A DNA stretch of 64,000 nucleotides. Source: Auritidibacter ignavus (lineage in GTDB: Bacteria > Actinomycetota > Actinomycetes > Actinomycetales > Micrococcaceae). Positions 53,113 to 61,841 of the stretch are shown in pieces. The notes beneath the pieces are model-generated. The model was not told the DNA's origin, did no database searches, and saw only the letters and a list, made by a program, of their open reading frames with translations. The stretch's first letter is position 1, and the number at the start of each line of letters is the position of its first letter. The stretch lies in the NCBI RefSeq assembly GCF_003703835.1, contig NZ_RDQR01000004.1, positions 1 to 64,000 of the forward strand. Reading direction: 5' to 3'. Both the position numbers and the translations under genes were made by a program.

Positions 53113-54606
53113 ATGACCGACCACCGTTTCGATACCGTGACACACGTGCACTTCCTCGGACTGGGCGGAGTGGGCGTCTCCGGCATTGCCCGGATCATGC
53201 TCTCCCAGGGTTATAAAGTCTCCGGTAGCGATGCCAAACACCTGCCCGTGATTGACGAATTGGCGGAGCAAGGTGCCCGAGTCTTCATAGGCTACCGGGC
53301 CGAGAACTTCGCCGCTGCTCACCATGACTCTGAACTGGGACCCATCGAGCTAGTTATTGCCTCCTCGGTAGCCACCGCCGAAAACCCCGAACGCCAAGCC
53401 GCTGAGGCAGCCGGGATTCCGGTGCTACACCGCTCGGAAGGTTTAGCCATGGCCATGCAGGGCCACAAGGTCCTGACCGTGGCCGGAACCCACGGTAAAA
53501 CCACCACGTCGTCAATGGCTGCCACCGTGTTGACCGAAGCCGGACTGGACCCCACCTACGCGGTGGGAGCAGCGGTGGCTGGGCTGGGCCCGAATGCCCA
53601 TTCTGGAGCCGGCGAGTGGTTCGTAGCCGAAGCCGATGAATCCGATGGAACCCTACTCAATTACCGTCCCGATATGGCTATCATCACCAACATCGAGGCC
53701 GATCACCTCGACTTCTACGGCACCGAAGAAGCCGTCCACCAGGTCTTTGAAGACTTCTCTCACCTGGTCAGCTCTGACGGGGCGCTCATCCTGTGTGCAG
53801 ATGACCCCGGCTGCCGACACCTGGCAGACCAGCTGAGGGCTACTCGCGCTGACAACCCGTCGGTGCCCGAGGTGTATTTCTATGGACATGGTCGTGGCGA
53901 CCACCCGGTGGATCTCGAGATGTGCGACTCTGAACCAGCAGGTAGCGGACAACGGGTGAGCTACCGTTTCGCCGGTCGACTGGCCGATGCCGGGGAACTC
54001 AGTGTCGCATTGGCCCAGCCGGGCACCCACAATGCACTCAACGCCGCGGCGGTGGTCTTAGCCGGACACCTGATCGGCATCTCACCTGATGAGAGTACTC
54101 GCGGTCTTCGTCGCTTCCACGGCTCGGCTCGTCGTTTTGAGTTCCACGGCGAAGTCGCCGGGGTGAAGGTCTACGATGACTACGCGCATCACCCCACTGA
54201 GGTCTGGGCAGCAATCCATGCCGCCCAGACCTTGAGCGGTTGCGGAAAGGTTCATGCCATTTTCCAACCGCACCTGTTTTCTCGTACCCGGGATTTTGCC
54301 GCCGAGTTTGCCAATGCACTGTCTACAGCTGATAGCGTGCGGGTTTTGGAAATCTATCCCGCCCGAGAAGAACCGATCCCCGGAGTGGACGCCTCGCTGA
54401 TCACCAAGGAGCTGTCCGAGACGCTACGGTCCGGTTTTCCCGCCGCTGGCCAGGTTGCCATCACACCTGCCGAGGCCATCGAGACCATCGTGGACCGCGC
54501 TCAGCCCGGGGATCTGGTCCTGACGCTTGGAGCCGGAGATATTAACGCCTCCACCCAGACGATCCTCGACCAGCTGGCCGCCAGGGCACAGTCCTCACAA
54601 CAGTGA
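53113..54606 (+). CDS. murC: UDP-MurNAc--L-alanine ligase MurC
   Basis: This ligase attaches L-alanine to UDP-MurNAc, the first peptide step. The protein has HFLGLGGVGVSGIARIML (about 12-29), TVAGTHGKTTTSSM, EADESDGTLL and DDYAHHPTEV; length is 497 aa from ATG at 53113. A GTG at 53110 directly before it is also in frame; the AGGAG at 53101 suits the ATG better. ftsQ begins 16 bases after it. Confidence 0.96.
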   Translation: MTDHRFDTVTHVHFLGLGGVGVSGIARIMLSQGYKVSGSDAKHLPVIDELAEQGARVFIGYRAENFAAAHHDSELGPIELVIASSVATAENPERQAAEAAGIPVLHRSEGLAMAMQGHKVLTVAGTHGKTTTSSMAATVLTEAGLDPTYAVGAAVAGLGPNAHSGAGEWFVAEADESDGTLLNYRPDMAIITNIEADHLDFYGTEEAVHQVFEDFSHLVSSDGALILCADDPGCRHLADQLRATRADNPSVPEVYFYGHGRGDHPVDLEMCDSEPAGSGQRVSYRFAGRLADAGELSVALAQPGTHNALNAAAVVLAGHLIGISPDESTRGLRRFHGSARRFEFHGEVAGVKVYDDYAHHPTEVWAAIHAAQTLSGCGKVHAIFQPHLFSRTRDFAAEFANALSTADSVRVLEIYPAREEPIPGVDASLITKELSETLRSGFPAAGQVAITPAEAIETIVDRAQPGDLVLTLGAGDINASTQTILDQLAARAQSSQQ

Positions 54607-54622
54607 GCACGGACAGTCCGGT

Positions 54623-55723
54623 ATGAACAACAAGACTCACGACACCAACGCACGCACCGCCACCAGCACTGACGCGGACGTAGTACAGAAATACCCGGGG
54701 CTGGCTCAGCGCTCGGAAGACGACTCGCTGAGCGCCTCGAAGCCCCTGCCTGAGCATCTGCGGGATACCGAACAGACCGAAGAGTCTGAGTCCACGACAA
54801 CGTCGCGGAGTTTCAGTGCTGAACGCGACCCGACCCAGCAGAAGCTAACACCGACGGCAAAACCGGCAGGAGGGCCGGTTGCGCAACGGGATGAACAACG
54901 GGATAAACCAGCGAAAAAACCTCGGCTCAGATTCTCCCGTCCTACCAAAGACAAGACCGAGAAAACTGACCGCACCTTGGCTGATCAGACCGTGGTGGAA
55001 CTTCCCCCCACTGCCACACAGCTGACGAAAAAACGACTGAAACTAATGGGGATCTCTTTGGCCGGGGTCCTCGTACTCGCTCTGGTTGCCATTGCCGTGC
55101 TGTTCTATTCGCCCATTTTGGCGATCAAGAATATTGAGATCTCCGGAACCTCGATACTCAGCGAACAGCGCGCTACCGAACTATTAGGACCGCTCAAAGA
55201 GCGCCCCTTGCCGCAAGTTGGCGACGACGAAGTGATGGAGCTACTCTCCTTTTCACCAGCGGTGGCCTCGGTCAGCACTCGCGCAGAACCACCAGACACC
55301 CTGTTCGTCGAAGTGCACGAATTCACCCCGGTAGCCATGGCCCCCAAGGGCGATGGATACGCCGTGTTCAACGACGCAGCCGAAGAGATCGCAACGATCA
55401 CCGCAGCCCAAGCACAGGACCAGACCTTACCGGTCGTGTCCTCAGCCGAAGACGTCGAAGATCCGGTGCTGTTCAATACCATCACCGAAGTCTTGGGTTC
55501 CTTGCCCGACGATCTGCGACAGGAGGTCACTCAGGCCTCCGGAGAGTCCATCGATTCGATTGAGCTCACCCTGGCCAATGACAAAACCGTGGTGTGGGGT
55601 AATGCCCAAGACGCCGAAAAGAAAGGACGTGTGGTACAAGCGTTGTTGGCGTTACCTGACGAGGAATCTGCCCAGATCTCCGAATACGACGTCTCTGCAC
55701 CTGACCACCCGGTGACGCGATAA
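54623..55723 (+). CDS. ftsQ: Cell division protein FtsQ
   Basis: This bitopic divisome scaffold has 366 aa from ATG at 54623. A long charged cytoplasmic N-terminus (about 1-135) precedes one transmembrane helix (about 138-160, ISLAGVLVLALVAIAVLFY), a POTRA domain (about 166-235, IKNIEISGTSILSEQRATEL) and the FtsQ beta domain. The frame extends upstream into murC to 54527, but that start would overlap murC by 80 bases. The downstream gap of 158 bases contains the ftsZ promoter and two inverted repeats. Confidence 0.9.
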   Translation: MNNKTHDTNARTATSTDADVVQKYPGLAQRSEDDSLSASKPLPEHLRDTEQTEESESTTTSRSFSAERDPTQQKLTPTAKPAGGPVAQRDEQRDKPAKKPRLRFSRPTKDKTEKTDRTLADQTVVELPPTATQLTKKRLKLMGISLAGVLVLALVAIAVLFYSPILAIKNIEISGTSILSEQRATELLGPLKERPLPQVGDDEVMELLSFSPAVASVSTRAEPPDTLFVEVHEFTPVAMAPKGDGYAVFNDAAEEIATITAAQAQDQTLPVVSSAEDVEDPVLFNTITEVLGSLPDDLRQEVTQASGESIDSIELTLANDKTVVWGNAQDAEKKGRVVQALLALPDEESAQISEYDVSAPDHPVTR

Positions 55724-55751
55724 TTCGCTGAAAATATCGACACGACACGCG

Positions 55752-55790
55752 ACGGCGGTCATTGCCGTGACCGCCGTGGCACTCTAACGT
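55752..55790 (+). promoter_or_regulatory. ftsZ promoter with perfect 10-bp inverted repeat
   Basis: TTGCCG (55762-55767), exactly 17 bp and TAACGT (55785-55790) make a good promoter for ftsZ. The -35 hexamer is precisely the 6-base loop of a perfect inverted repeat, ACGGCGGTCA (55752-55761) and TGACCGCCGT (55768-55777). A protein bound to this palindrome would contact the -35 region. FtsR, encoded in this window, is one candidate by analogy with Corynebacterium. Confidence 0.6.
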
Positions 55791-55818
55791 CATGGGTAGA
55801 ACTTTTAGGCTTAATGGA

Positions 55819-55835
55819 CTCGGGATGATCCCGAG
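55819..55835 (+). promoter_or_regulatory. Hairpin in the ftsZ leader
   Basis: CTCGGGA-TGA-TCCCGAG forms a perfect 7-bp stem with a 3-base loop, 46 bases before the ftsZ start codon and downstream of the predicted promoter. No T-run follows. It may stabilise the mRNA or serve as a processing or binding site. Confidence 0.45.
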
Positions 55836-55881
55836 CCGTGGCCGGCCTGACATACCCGACATCAGATAAGGGAATCACATC

Positions 55882-57105
55882 GTGGCATCACCTCAGAATT
55901 ATCTAGCCGTCATTAAGGTCGTCGGCGTCGGCGGAGGCGGCGTGAACGCCGTCAACCGCATGATCGAAGTTGGACTGCGCGGCGTTGAATTCATTGCGGT
56001 CAACACCGATGCACAGGCTCTGTTGATGTCTTCGGCTGATGTGAAGCTCGACGTGGGTCGGGAACTGACCCGTGGACTGGGAGCCGGTGCCAACCCTGAG
56101 GTCGGAGCACAGGCTGCTGAGGATCACGTCCAAGAGATCGAAGAAGCCCTCCAAGGTGCTGACATGGTGTTTGTGACCGCCGGTGAAGGTGGCGGAACCG
56201 GTACCGGGGCCGCTCCGGTGGTGGCCCGCGTGGCCCGGTCGCTGGGAGCACTCACCATCGGTGTTGTCACCCGCCCGTTTACTTTCGAAGGTCGCCGTCG
56301 CGCGACCAGCGCAGAGAACGGCATTGAGGCACTACGCGATGAAGTCGACACGCTGATCGTGATCCCCAACGACCGGTTACTGACCGTATCTGACCCCTCC
56401 ATCTCGGTCATGGAAGCTTTTGAACTGGCCGACCAGGTGCTACTCTCCGGTGTCCAGGGCATCACCGATCTGATCACCACCGCCGGTTTGATCAACCTCG
56501 ACTTCGCCGACGTGAAATCGGTGATGCAGGGCGCCGGCTCGGCGTTGATGGGTATTGGTGCCGCCCAAGGCGAAGAACGCGCTGTGAAAGCCACTGAAGC
56601 CGCCATCGCCTCTCCTTTGCTGGAAGCCTCGATCGACGGCGCCCACGGCGTGTTGCTCTCAGTCCAGGGCGGTTCCGACCTTGGATTGTTCGAAATCAAC
56701 GAAGCAGCACGCATGGTGCAAGAAGTGGCTCACCCCGAAGCCAACATCATCTTCGGTGCGGTCATCTCCGATAATCTTGGCGATGAAGTGCGGGTCACCG
56801 TTATTGCTGCCGGGTTCGATGACAACGACGATGACCAGCAGCAGAGCGCTACCCAGTCACCGAGCCTGCCCAGCAACTCCGCTGGTCATACACGGAGCGA
56901 GTCGGTTCCTGGCCAGCAACAGACCGGTTCCGTGCCGACGGCGACTCCGTTGGCTCCGGTCGCCGATGACGCAGATCCGGCTGTCCCAGAATCCCTGGAC
57001 GAAGACGGCAATGCCACAAACGAGGAATCAGAAGATGTCCCCACTGTGGTGGAGAACCAAGAAGATCGCCGCGACGACCTCGACGTTCCGGACTTCCTGA
57101 AATAA
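55882..57105 (+). CDS. ftsZ: Cell division protein FtsZ
   Basis: This tubulin-like GTPase forms the Z ring. The 407-aa protein has [17 protein letters not shown] (about 13-29), the tubulin signature [15 protein letters not shown] (about 102-116), NTDAQAL, and a long variable linker (about 315-395) before the conserved actinobacterial tail [10 protein letters not shown], the docking site for SepF. GTG at 55882 follows AAGGGA. Upstream signals suggest it is transcribed from its own promoter as well as from the dcw operon. Confidence 0.98.
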   Translation: MASPQNYLAVIKVVGVGGGGVNAVNRMIEVGLRGVEFIAVNTDAQALLMSSADVKLDVGRELTRGLGAGANPEVGAQAAEDHVQEIEEALQGADMVFVTAGEGGGTGTGAAPVVARVARSLGALTIGVVTRPFTFEGRRRATSAENGIEALRDEVDTLIVIPNDRLLTVSDPSISVMEAFELADQVLLSGVQGITDLITTAGLINLDFADVKSVMQGAGSALMGIGAAQGEERAVKATEAAIASPLLEASIDGAHGVLLSVQGGSDLGLFEINEAARMVQEVAHPEANIIFGAVISDNLGDEVRVTVIAAGFDDNDDDQQQSATQSPSLPSNSAGHTRSESVPGQQQTGSVPTATPLAPVADDADPAVPESLDEDGNATNEESEDVPTVVENQEDRRDDLDVPDFLK

Positions 57106-57175
57106 ACTCTGCCATACACCCAGCGCCTCATACAGGCTCTGGTATTGCCTCAAGCCGTAGCGGACGGAACTATTC

Positions 57176-57901
57176 GTGACTGGGTCTGCCTTTGTAGAAA
57201 CCTACCGTAGCCCCAGTGGACACACGGTAGGTTTCTCTCATGCCAACATGGGAAACCTCGGGTTGCTGGCCCGCGAACCAGGGGAGAGCATCGACGAGAT
57301 TTATGCTCACCGGCGTGCTGTTGAAAAGCAGGCCGGGATTGCTGAAGGAACCACCGTGTTCCTGCACCAGGTACACTCGGCCACCGTGGTTGAGGCCGAT
57401 TCACTCCCGGGCTGGTCTCAGACCACCGATTCCGTGGTCGCCGATGCAAGTATCTCGGCTACCGGCGCCACACCGTTGGCCATTCTGGTCGCAGACTGCA
57501 TGCCTGTGGTATTCACGACCTCCGGGAAAGCCACCGCGGTAGCCCACGCCGGGCGCGTCGGTTTGCTCAGCGGAGTTTTGCAAAACACTATCGCCACCTT
57601 GCGCGAACACGAGCCAGAGGCCGAGATCACCGCGTGGATCGGCCCATCCATCTGTGGGAGATGTTATGAAGTGCCAGAACAGATGCGCTCGGAAGCCTCG
57701 GCGGTGATGCCGGTAATGTATTCCACCACCAGCTGGCAGACCCCTGCGCTGGACCTGCCTGCCGCCGGCCAGCAGCTCATGGAAGACCTGGGCGTGACCG
57801 TTCACCGCACCCAAATTTGCACATTGGAAGACTCGCGCGTTTTTTCACACCGGGGAGGCCACCCCGTGGGGCGGTGCGCAGGCATGGTCTTTGCCGACTA
57901 A
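57176..57901 (+). CDS. pgeF: Multicopper-oxidase-fold protein PgeF/YfiH (LACC1 family)
   Basis: The 241-aa protein belongs to the YfiH/DUF152 family; members act as purine nucleoside phosphorylase/adenosine deaminase or as an editing hydrolase of peptidoglycan precursors. It has HQVHSATVVEAD, LAILVADCMPVVF, AVAHAGRVGLLSGVL, WIGPSICGRCYEVP and FSHRGGHPVGRCAGMV, giving the conserved metal-binding His and Cys residues. GTG at 57176. It lies between ftsZ and sepF as usual, but the yggS gene normally next to it is missing. A 13-bp inverted repeat lies within its first 20 codons. Confidence 0.9.
   Translation: MTGSAFVETYRSPSGHTVGFSHANMGNLGLLAREPGESIDEIYAHRRAVEKQAGIAEGTTVFLHQVHSATVVEADSLPGWSQTTDSVVADASISATGATPLAILVADCMPVVFTTSGKATAVAHAGRVGLLSGVLQNTIATLREHEPEAEITAWIGPSICGRCYEVPEQMRSEASAVMPVMYSTTSWQTPALDLPAAGQQLMEDLGVTVHRTQICTLEDSRVFSHRGGHPVGRCAGMVFAD
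57196..57236 (+). repeat. Perfect inverted repeat inside the start of pgeF
   Basis: AGAAACCTACCGT (57196-57208) and its exact complement (57224-57236) are separated by 15 bases and lie in codons 7-20 of pgeF. The hairpin would form in the ftsZ-pgeF mRNA near the initiation region. No T-run follows, so it is not an ordinary terminator of ftsZ. Confidence 0.8.
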
Positions 57902-58027
57902 CCTGTCAACGACAACCAGAATTAGTCAGTGACACGCGGCAAAACACCGCCGTTGGTCCCGAGATTTTTAGCCCCGTGAATTAATGTGAGCTATAGAGTC
58001 CACGCTAGCTGAAAGATTGAGGAACTT

Positions 58028-58654
58028 ATGGTTGGTGGAATGAAGAAGGCAATGATCTATTTGGGTCTTGCCGACGGTGACGAACACTACGAGCAAGAGC
58101 AACAACAAAAGGCTGAGGCCACGGCATCGCGCTCTGAGTCACGTTCCCAGGACCGTGGCACGTCGCGGTCGAAGAATCAGGCCGAGGCAGACGAACAGCA
58201 GGCAAAGGTCGCTGAGCCGGTCAACCAGATGCCGACTCTTCGGCGGGAGTTCAGCCCGGTACGCGCCGTGCCTTCCCCAGACAATAGCTCCGAGGACGGA
58301 GACGACAACGGGTACCGTGCACCGGTGACCCCGATCAAGCGTGCCACTCAGACCAGAGAGGAAGCCTCGGAAGTGCACCAGCTTAACACCATTCACCCAC
58401 GTTCCTATAACGACGCCAAACTGATCGGTGAATCGTTCCGGTCCGGCGTTCCTGTCATCATGAACGTCACCGACATGTCCGAGGCTGAAGCCAAGCGCTT
58501 GGTCGACTTCTCGGCGGGGCTGGTGTTCGGTCTTTACGGCTCCATCGAGCGAGTGACCAATAAGGTCTTCCTGCTGACCCCCAACACCGTAGAAGTCATC
58601 ACCGAAGGCTCACAGACCAACGAAGAAGAAGTCTCCTTCTTCAACCAGGCTTAA
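58028..58654 (+). CDS. sepF: Cell division protein SepF
   Basis: This is a membrane anchor of FtsZ in actinobacteria. The 208-aa protein has a short N-terminal membrane-binding amphipathic helix ([14 protein letters not shown]), an acidic/Gln-rich linker (about 18-115) and the C-terminal SepF core (about 118-200, [20 protein letters not shown] and [20 protein letters not shown]) that binds the FtsZ tail. ATG at 58028 follows TTGAGG; an in-frame ATG four codons later is possible. It has its own intergenic region of 126 bases before it. Confidence 0.95.
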   Translation: MVGGMKKAMIYLGLADGDEHYEQEQQQKAEATASRSESRSQDRGTSRSKNQAEADEQQAKVAEPVNQMPTLRREFSPVRAVPSPDNSSEDGDDNGYRAPVTPIKRATQTREEASEVHQLNTIHPRSYNDAKLIGESFRSGVPVIMNVTDMSEAEAKRLVDFSAGLVFGLYGSIERVTNKVFLLTPNTVEVITEGSQTNEEEVSFFNQA

Positions 58655-58682
58655 GATCAGGCCACTACAGCTTGCGTTTTGG

Positions 58683-58730
58683 CCGGACTCGGGTGAGCTT
58701 TCCACCAGGTTCAGCCGAGTCCGGTAGAAT
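58683..58730 (+). promoter_or_regulatory. Inverted repeat joined to a -10 element before yggT
   Basis: CCGGACTCGG (58683-58692) and CCGAGTCCGG (58715-58724) are perfect 10-bp arms 22 bases apart, followed without gap by TAGAAT (58725-58730), a likely -10 for yggT. The hairpin may be the sepF terminator, an operator, or both. No good -35 is seen. Confidence 0.45.
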
Positions 58731-58769
58731 TAAAGTCTCCCGTACAACGTTGCAGAAGGAACTCTGAGA

Positions 58770-59054
58770 GTGAATATCGTCTTCGCGCTCTTGCACCTCG
58801 TGTTGACGCTGTACTGGTACAGCCTGCTCGTTCGAGTCGTTTATGACGTGGTGCAGTCCTTTGCCAGACAGTGGCGACCTCGGGGGATTTCACTCATCTT
58901 GGCTAGCGCGGTCTATACCGTTACTGACCCACCGATCCGTTGGTTACGTTCCAAGATCCCACCGCTGAATCTGGGCGGAATCGGCCTTGACGTGGCCTTC
59001 CTCGTGGTATTCATTGTGGTTATTCTTCTGCGGGCTCTTGTTCCTTTGCAGTAA
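58770..59054 (+). CDS. YggT family membrane protein
   Basis: The 94-aa protein has two hydrophobic helices (about 3-25, FALLHLVLTLYWYSLLVRVVY, and 70-92, VAFLVVFIVVILLRALV) joined by a basic loop with the YTVTDPPIRWLRSKIPP motif of the YggT/Ylm family. It is always near sepF and divIVA in Gram-positive bacteria and is thought to assist division or osmotic tolerance. Start is GTG at 58770. Confidence 0.9.
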   Translation: MNIVFALLHLVLTLYWYSLLVRVVYDVVQSFARQWRPRGISLILASAVYTVTDPPIRWLRSKIPPLNLGGIGLDVAFLVVFIVVILLRALVPLQ

Positions 59055-59356
59055 AGTTTTTGACACTTCGTGCCACAAAGTTCCTCAACTGTAACCAGCT
59101 TCTCGTGCAGATAAATCCCAGTGGTCGATTGTTTCCCACAGCACTAAAAGGTTGAGATGTCCGCGCAATATCTGGTAAAAAATCAATATCATCATTCGAA
59201 GCAATGTCAGCTTGATCTCTGATACGGTGTTGCTGGTGGTAATCTAGTTACCAGGGATGACATTGTGACCAATAGTGGTCTGTGAAGATCACCGATAGCA
59301 CCTAACCCTAGGTTTTACCCAGCTGGGTAGGACACGACACTTATTGAGGAGACCAC
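59055..59356 (+). other. Intergenic region before divIVA
   Basis: No gene fits in these 300 bases. A short perfect hairpin, TGGTAA-TCTAG-TTACCA, lies at 59237-59253. The region is relatively AT-rich (59150-59220) and must carry the promoter of divIVA, but a clear -35/-10 pair is not visible. Confidence 0.45.
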
Positions 59357-60100
59357 ATGGCTCTCACGCCGGAAGATGTAGTCAACAAACGGTTCCAGAC
59401 CACAAAGTTCCGTGAAGGCTATGACCAGGACGAGGTAGATGATTTCCTCGACGAGATCGTCGTCGAGTTACGTCGGCTGAACCAAGAGAACGACGAACTA
59501 CGTCGTCAGGTCTCCGAGCTCCAGGGTGGAGCCGGCTCCGAGAGTTCCCAGGCTGCCGTACCTGCCCCCGTTTCTGCTGATGGTCAGTCCGCTGAGACCC
59601 CGGCTGAAGAGCCCGCCACCCAGCCCGAGGCACCTGAAGACCACCAGCCTCAAGCTGAGGCTTCAGGACAAAGCGAAACACCCGCGACCGAGCAGGCCGC
59701 ACCCGTTGCCGGCCCGCAGAGTGCCGCTGGTTTCGCCAACAATGACCAGTACGGTACCGGCGCTGTCCCGCAACAAGCCAACGTCCAGACCAACGCCGAT
59801 GCGAACTCCGCCGCCGGCGTCCTGGCGATGGCTCAGCGTCTGCACGATGAATACGTTGCCGAAGGTCAGCAGACCCGCGACCGCATCATCTCCGACGCGC
59901 AGGCAGAAGCTGACAAGCTGGTCAGCGACGCACAGGAACAGTCGCGCAAGACCCTCAACGAGTTCGAACAGAAGAAGTCGGTTCTGGAACGCGAAGTGGA
60001 AGAACTACGTGGCTTCGAGCGCGACTACCGCTCCCGGCTTCGTGCCTTCATCGAAGGTCAGTTGCAGGACCTGGACTCCCAGTCTCGTATTGCTGAGTAA
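59357..60100 (+). CDS. divIVA: Polar growth/septation protein DivIVA (Wag31)
   Basis: This coiled-coil protein binds curved membrane at poles and septa and recruits the wall-elongation machinery. The 247 aa include the conserved N-terminal domain (about 1-60, LTPEDVVNKRFQTTKFREGY then DQDEVDDFLDEIV), a long Pro/Ala/Glu/Gln linker (about 65-150) and a C-terminal coiled coil (about 150-240). ATG at 59357 behind GAGGAGA. It is the last gene of the division cluster and is followed by a strong terminator. Confidence 0.96.
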   Translation: MALTPEDVVNKRFQTTKFREGYDQDEVDDFLDEIVVELRRLNQENDELRRQVSELQGGAGSESSQAAVPAPVSADGQSAETPAEEPATQPEAPEDHQPQAEASGQSETPATEQAAPVAGPQSAAGFANNDQYGTGAVPQQANVQTNADANSAAGVLAMAQRLHDEYVAEGQQTRDRIISDAQAEADKLVSDAQEQSRKTLNEFEQKKSVLEREVEELRGFERDYRSRLRAFIEGQLQDLDSQSRIAE

Positions 60101-60135
60101 TCAGCGCGGGTGACCGTCTCGATACCACTATCGAC

Positions 60136-60171
60136 TCAGCCGACCACGTTCTTTTCAGCGTGGTCGGCTGA
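60136..60171 (+). terminator. Terminator after divIVA
   Basis: TCAGCCGACCACG (60136-60148) pairs perfectly with its complement (60159-60171), extended by two further pairs, with a small loop. The tail ATTGTG is weakly T-rich. It separates divIVA from lspA. Confidence 0.8.
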
Positions 60172-60242
60172 ATTGTGTCAAGGACTGCGACCAGCTGGTA
60201 CGTAGCCTGGAGATGAAACCCGCCCGACCTTGGAGCACCACC

Positions 60243-60806
60243 GTGAGCGATGCCCAATCACGCCGCCGCACTTTTCCCTGGTGGATGGCCATGATCCCTC
60301 TTGTCATCGGCTATCTGATCGATCAAATCACCAAATACGTCGTGGTGGAAAATATGTCCGAAGGACAATCCATCCCGGTCATTCCGCCCTTATTGCACTG
60401 GTACTTTATCCGCAACCCCGGGGCAGCTTTTTCCATCGGTACTGACTACACCTGGATCTTCACGATCATCCAAACCCTTGCTCTGGGGGTCGTTATGTAT
60501 CTGATCATCAGCCGGGCCCGAACCCTTCCGTGGTTGATCACGCTGGGGTGTCTGGCCGCCGGCATTGCCGGCAACCTCACCGACCGGCTCTTTCGTGAAC
60601 CGGGCTTCGGCGTCGGGCACGTCGTTGACTTCATCTCGTTGCCCAATTTTGCGATCTTCAACATTGCCGACTCACTGATTGTGTGTTCGATGATCGCGGT
60701 CGTAATCCTGATCTTTACGGGGCTACCTATGAACGATCATGCCGCCGAGGACGAAGCTTCCGTCGAGCCTGCCCGGGCGGAAAGTCCAGAGAATGTCTCA
60801 GACTAA
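60243..60806 (+). CDS. lspA: Lipoprotein signal peptidase II
   Basis: This aspartic protease cleaves the signal peptide of diacylated prolipoproteins. The 187-aa protein spans the membrane four times (helices near 12-30, 60-80, 88-108 and 140-160), with FIRNPGAAFS and the catalytic Asp residues in GNLTDRLFR and FNIADSLI. GTG at 60243 follows TTGGAG; the in-frame ATG at 60213 is possible. The hydrophilic C-terminal tail (about 165-187) is not part of the fold. It overlaps rluD by 14 bases. Confidence 0.94.
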   Translation: MSDAQSRRRTFPWWMAMIPLVIGYLIDQITKYVVVENMSEGQSIPVIPPLLHWYFIRNPGAAFSIGTDYTWIFTIIQTLALGVVMYLIISRARTLPWLITLGCLAAGIAGNLTDRLFREPGFGVGHVVDFISLPNFAIFNIADSLIVCSMIAVVILIFTGLPMNDHAAEDEASVEPARAESPENVSD

Positions 60807-61737
60807 TCCCGAGCGCCCCGCAGAGCAGCAGATTGAGCTGACCGAATCCGGACGCGCCGATGCGGTGCTCTCGCGAGCGTTAGGGGTCTCGCGCTCTCAA
60901 GCAGCCGATTGGATCTCTCGTGGCCTGGTGACCGAGGCTGACAGCGGAGATCCGGTACTGAAATCCACCAAGGTTACACCGGGTACCAGAGTGGTGGTCA
61001 CCGACGCGCAAGACCCCGACCCGCTAGAGGTTAAAGTGGAGGTTGTGCAAGACCTGACGATTATCGCCGAAGATCCCGATTATCTGGTCGTCGACAAACC
61101 CGTCGGCGTGGCTGCACACCCCTCTCCGGGATGGGTCGGCCCCACCGTGGTCGGCGGCCTCGCCGGACTCGGGTACCGGATCTCTACCTCGGGGGCCGCT
61201 GAGCGACAAGGCATCGTGCAGCGCTTGGACGTGGGAACCAGTGGACTGATGGTGGTGGCCACCAGTGAAACCGCTTATACCCACCTGAAAGACCAGTTCC
61301 GTGACCGGGTGCCGGCCAAAACGTATCACGCTCTGGTCCAGGGGCTACCGGATCCCGTCGACGGCACTATCGACGCCCCGATCGGTCGCGACCCAGGACA
61401 CGACTGGAAGTTTGCTGTCCTGGACGGTGGTCGACATGCAGTCACGCACTACGAGACCTTGGAATCCTTCGGTACTGCCACGCTGATCCGTGTGGGGTTG
61501 GAGACCGGTCGCACCCACCAAATCCGTGTCCATTTCTCCGCGATGCGTCATCCGCTGGCCGGAGACCTCACCTACGGTGCTGATCCAAAGCTGGCCGCGA
61601 ACCTGGGGCTGACCCGACAGTGGTTGCATGCCCACCAACTGGGTTTTCAACACCCCACCACCGGCGAATGGGTCACCTACACCAGCCTGTACCCTCACGA
61701 TTTGCAGTTTGCTCTCTCGGTGCTCCGCAATCGGTAG
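60793..61737 (+). CDS. rluD: 23S rRNA pseudouridine synthase RluD family
   Basis: The 314-aa RluA/RluD-type enzyme has an S4 domain (about 20-85) and a catalytic domain with the essential Asp in VQRLDVGTSGLMVVA. It converts uridines to pseudouridine in helix 69 of 23S rRNA in relatives. The ATG at 60793 lies within the end of lspA; an in-frame ATG at 60739 would overlap it more. lspA-rluD-dnaE order is typical for actinobacteria. Confidence 0.93.
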   Translation: MSQTNPERPAEQQIELTESGRADAVLSRALGVSRSQAADWISRGLVTEADSGDPVLKSTKVTPGTRVVVTDAQDPDPLEVKVEVVQDLTIIAEDPDYLVVDKPVGVAAHPSPGWVGPTVVGGLAGLGYRISTSGAAERQGIVQRLDVGTSGLMVVATSETAYTHLKDQFRDRVPAKTYHALVQGLPDPVDGTIDAPIGRDPGHDWKFAVLDGGRHAVTHYETLESFGTATLIRVGLETGRTHQIRVHFSAMRHPLAGDLTYGADPKLAANLGLTRQWLHAHQLGFQHPTTGEWVTYTSLYPHDLQFALSVLRNR

Positions 61738-61841
61738 TCGCCCCGTACAGAAGCGAGTGAGGAGCTGCCACACAGCAGGTGTGAAAGGACTAGACTGGGG
61801 TCTGGTGACCCTGGCCGTCGTCGAGGAGATGATCAATTCCT

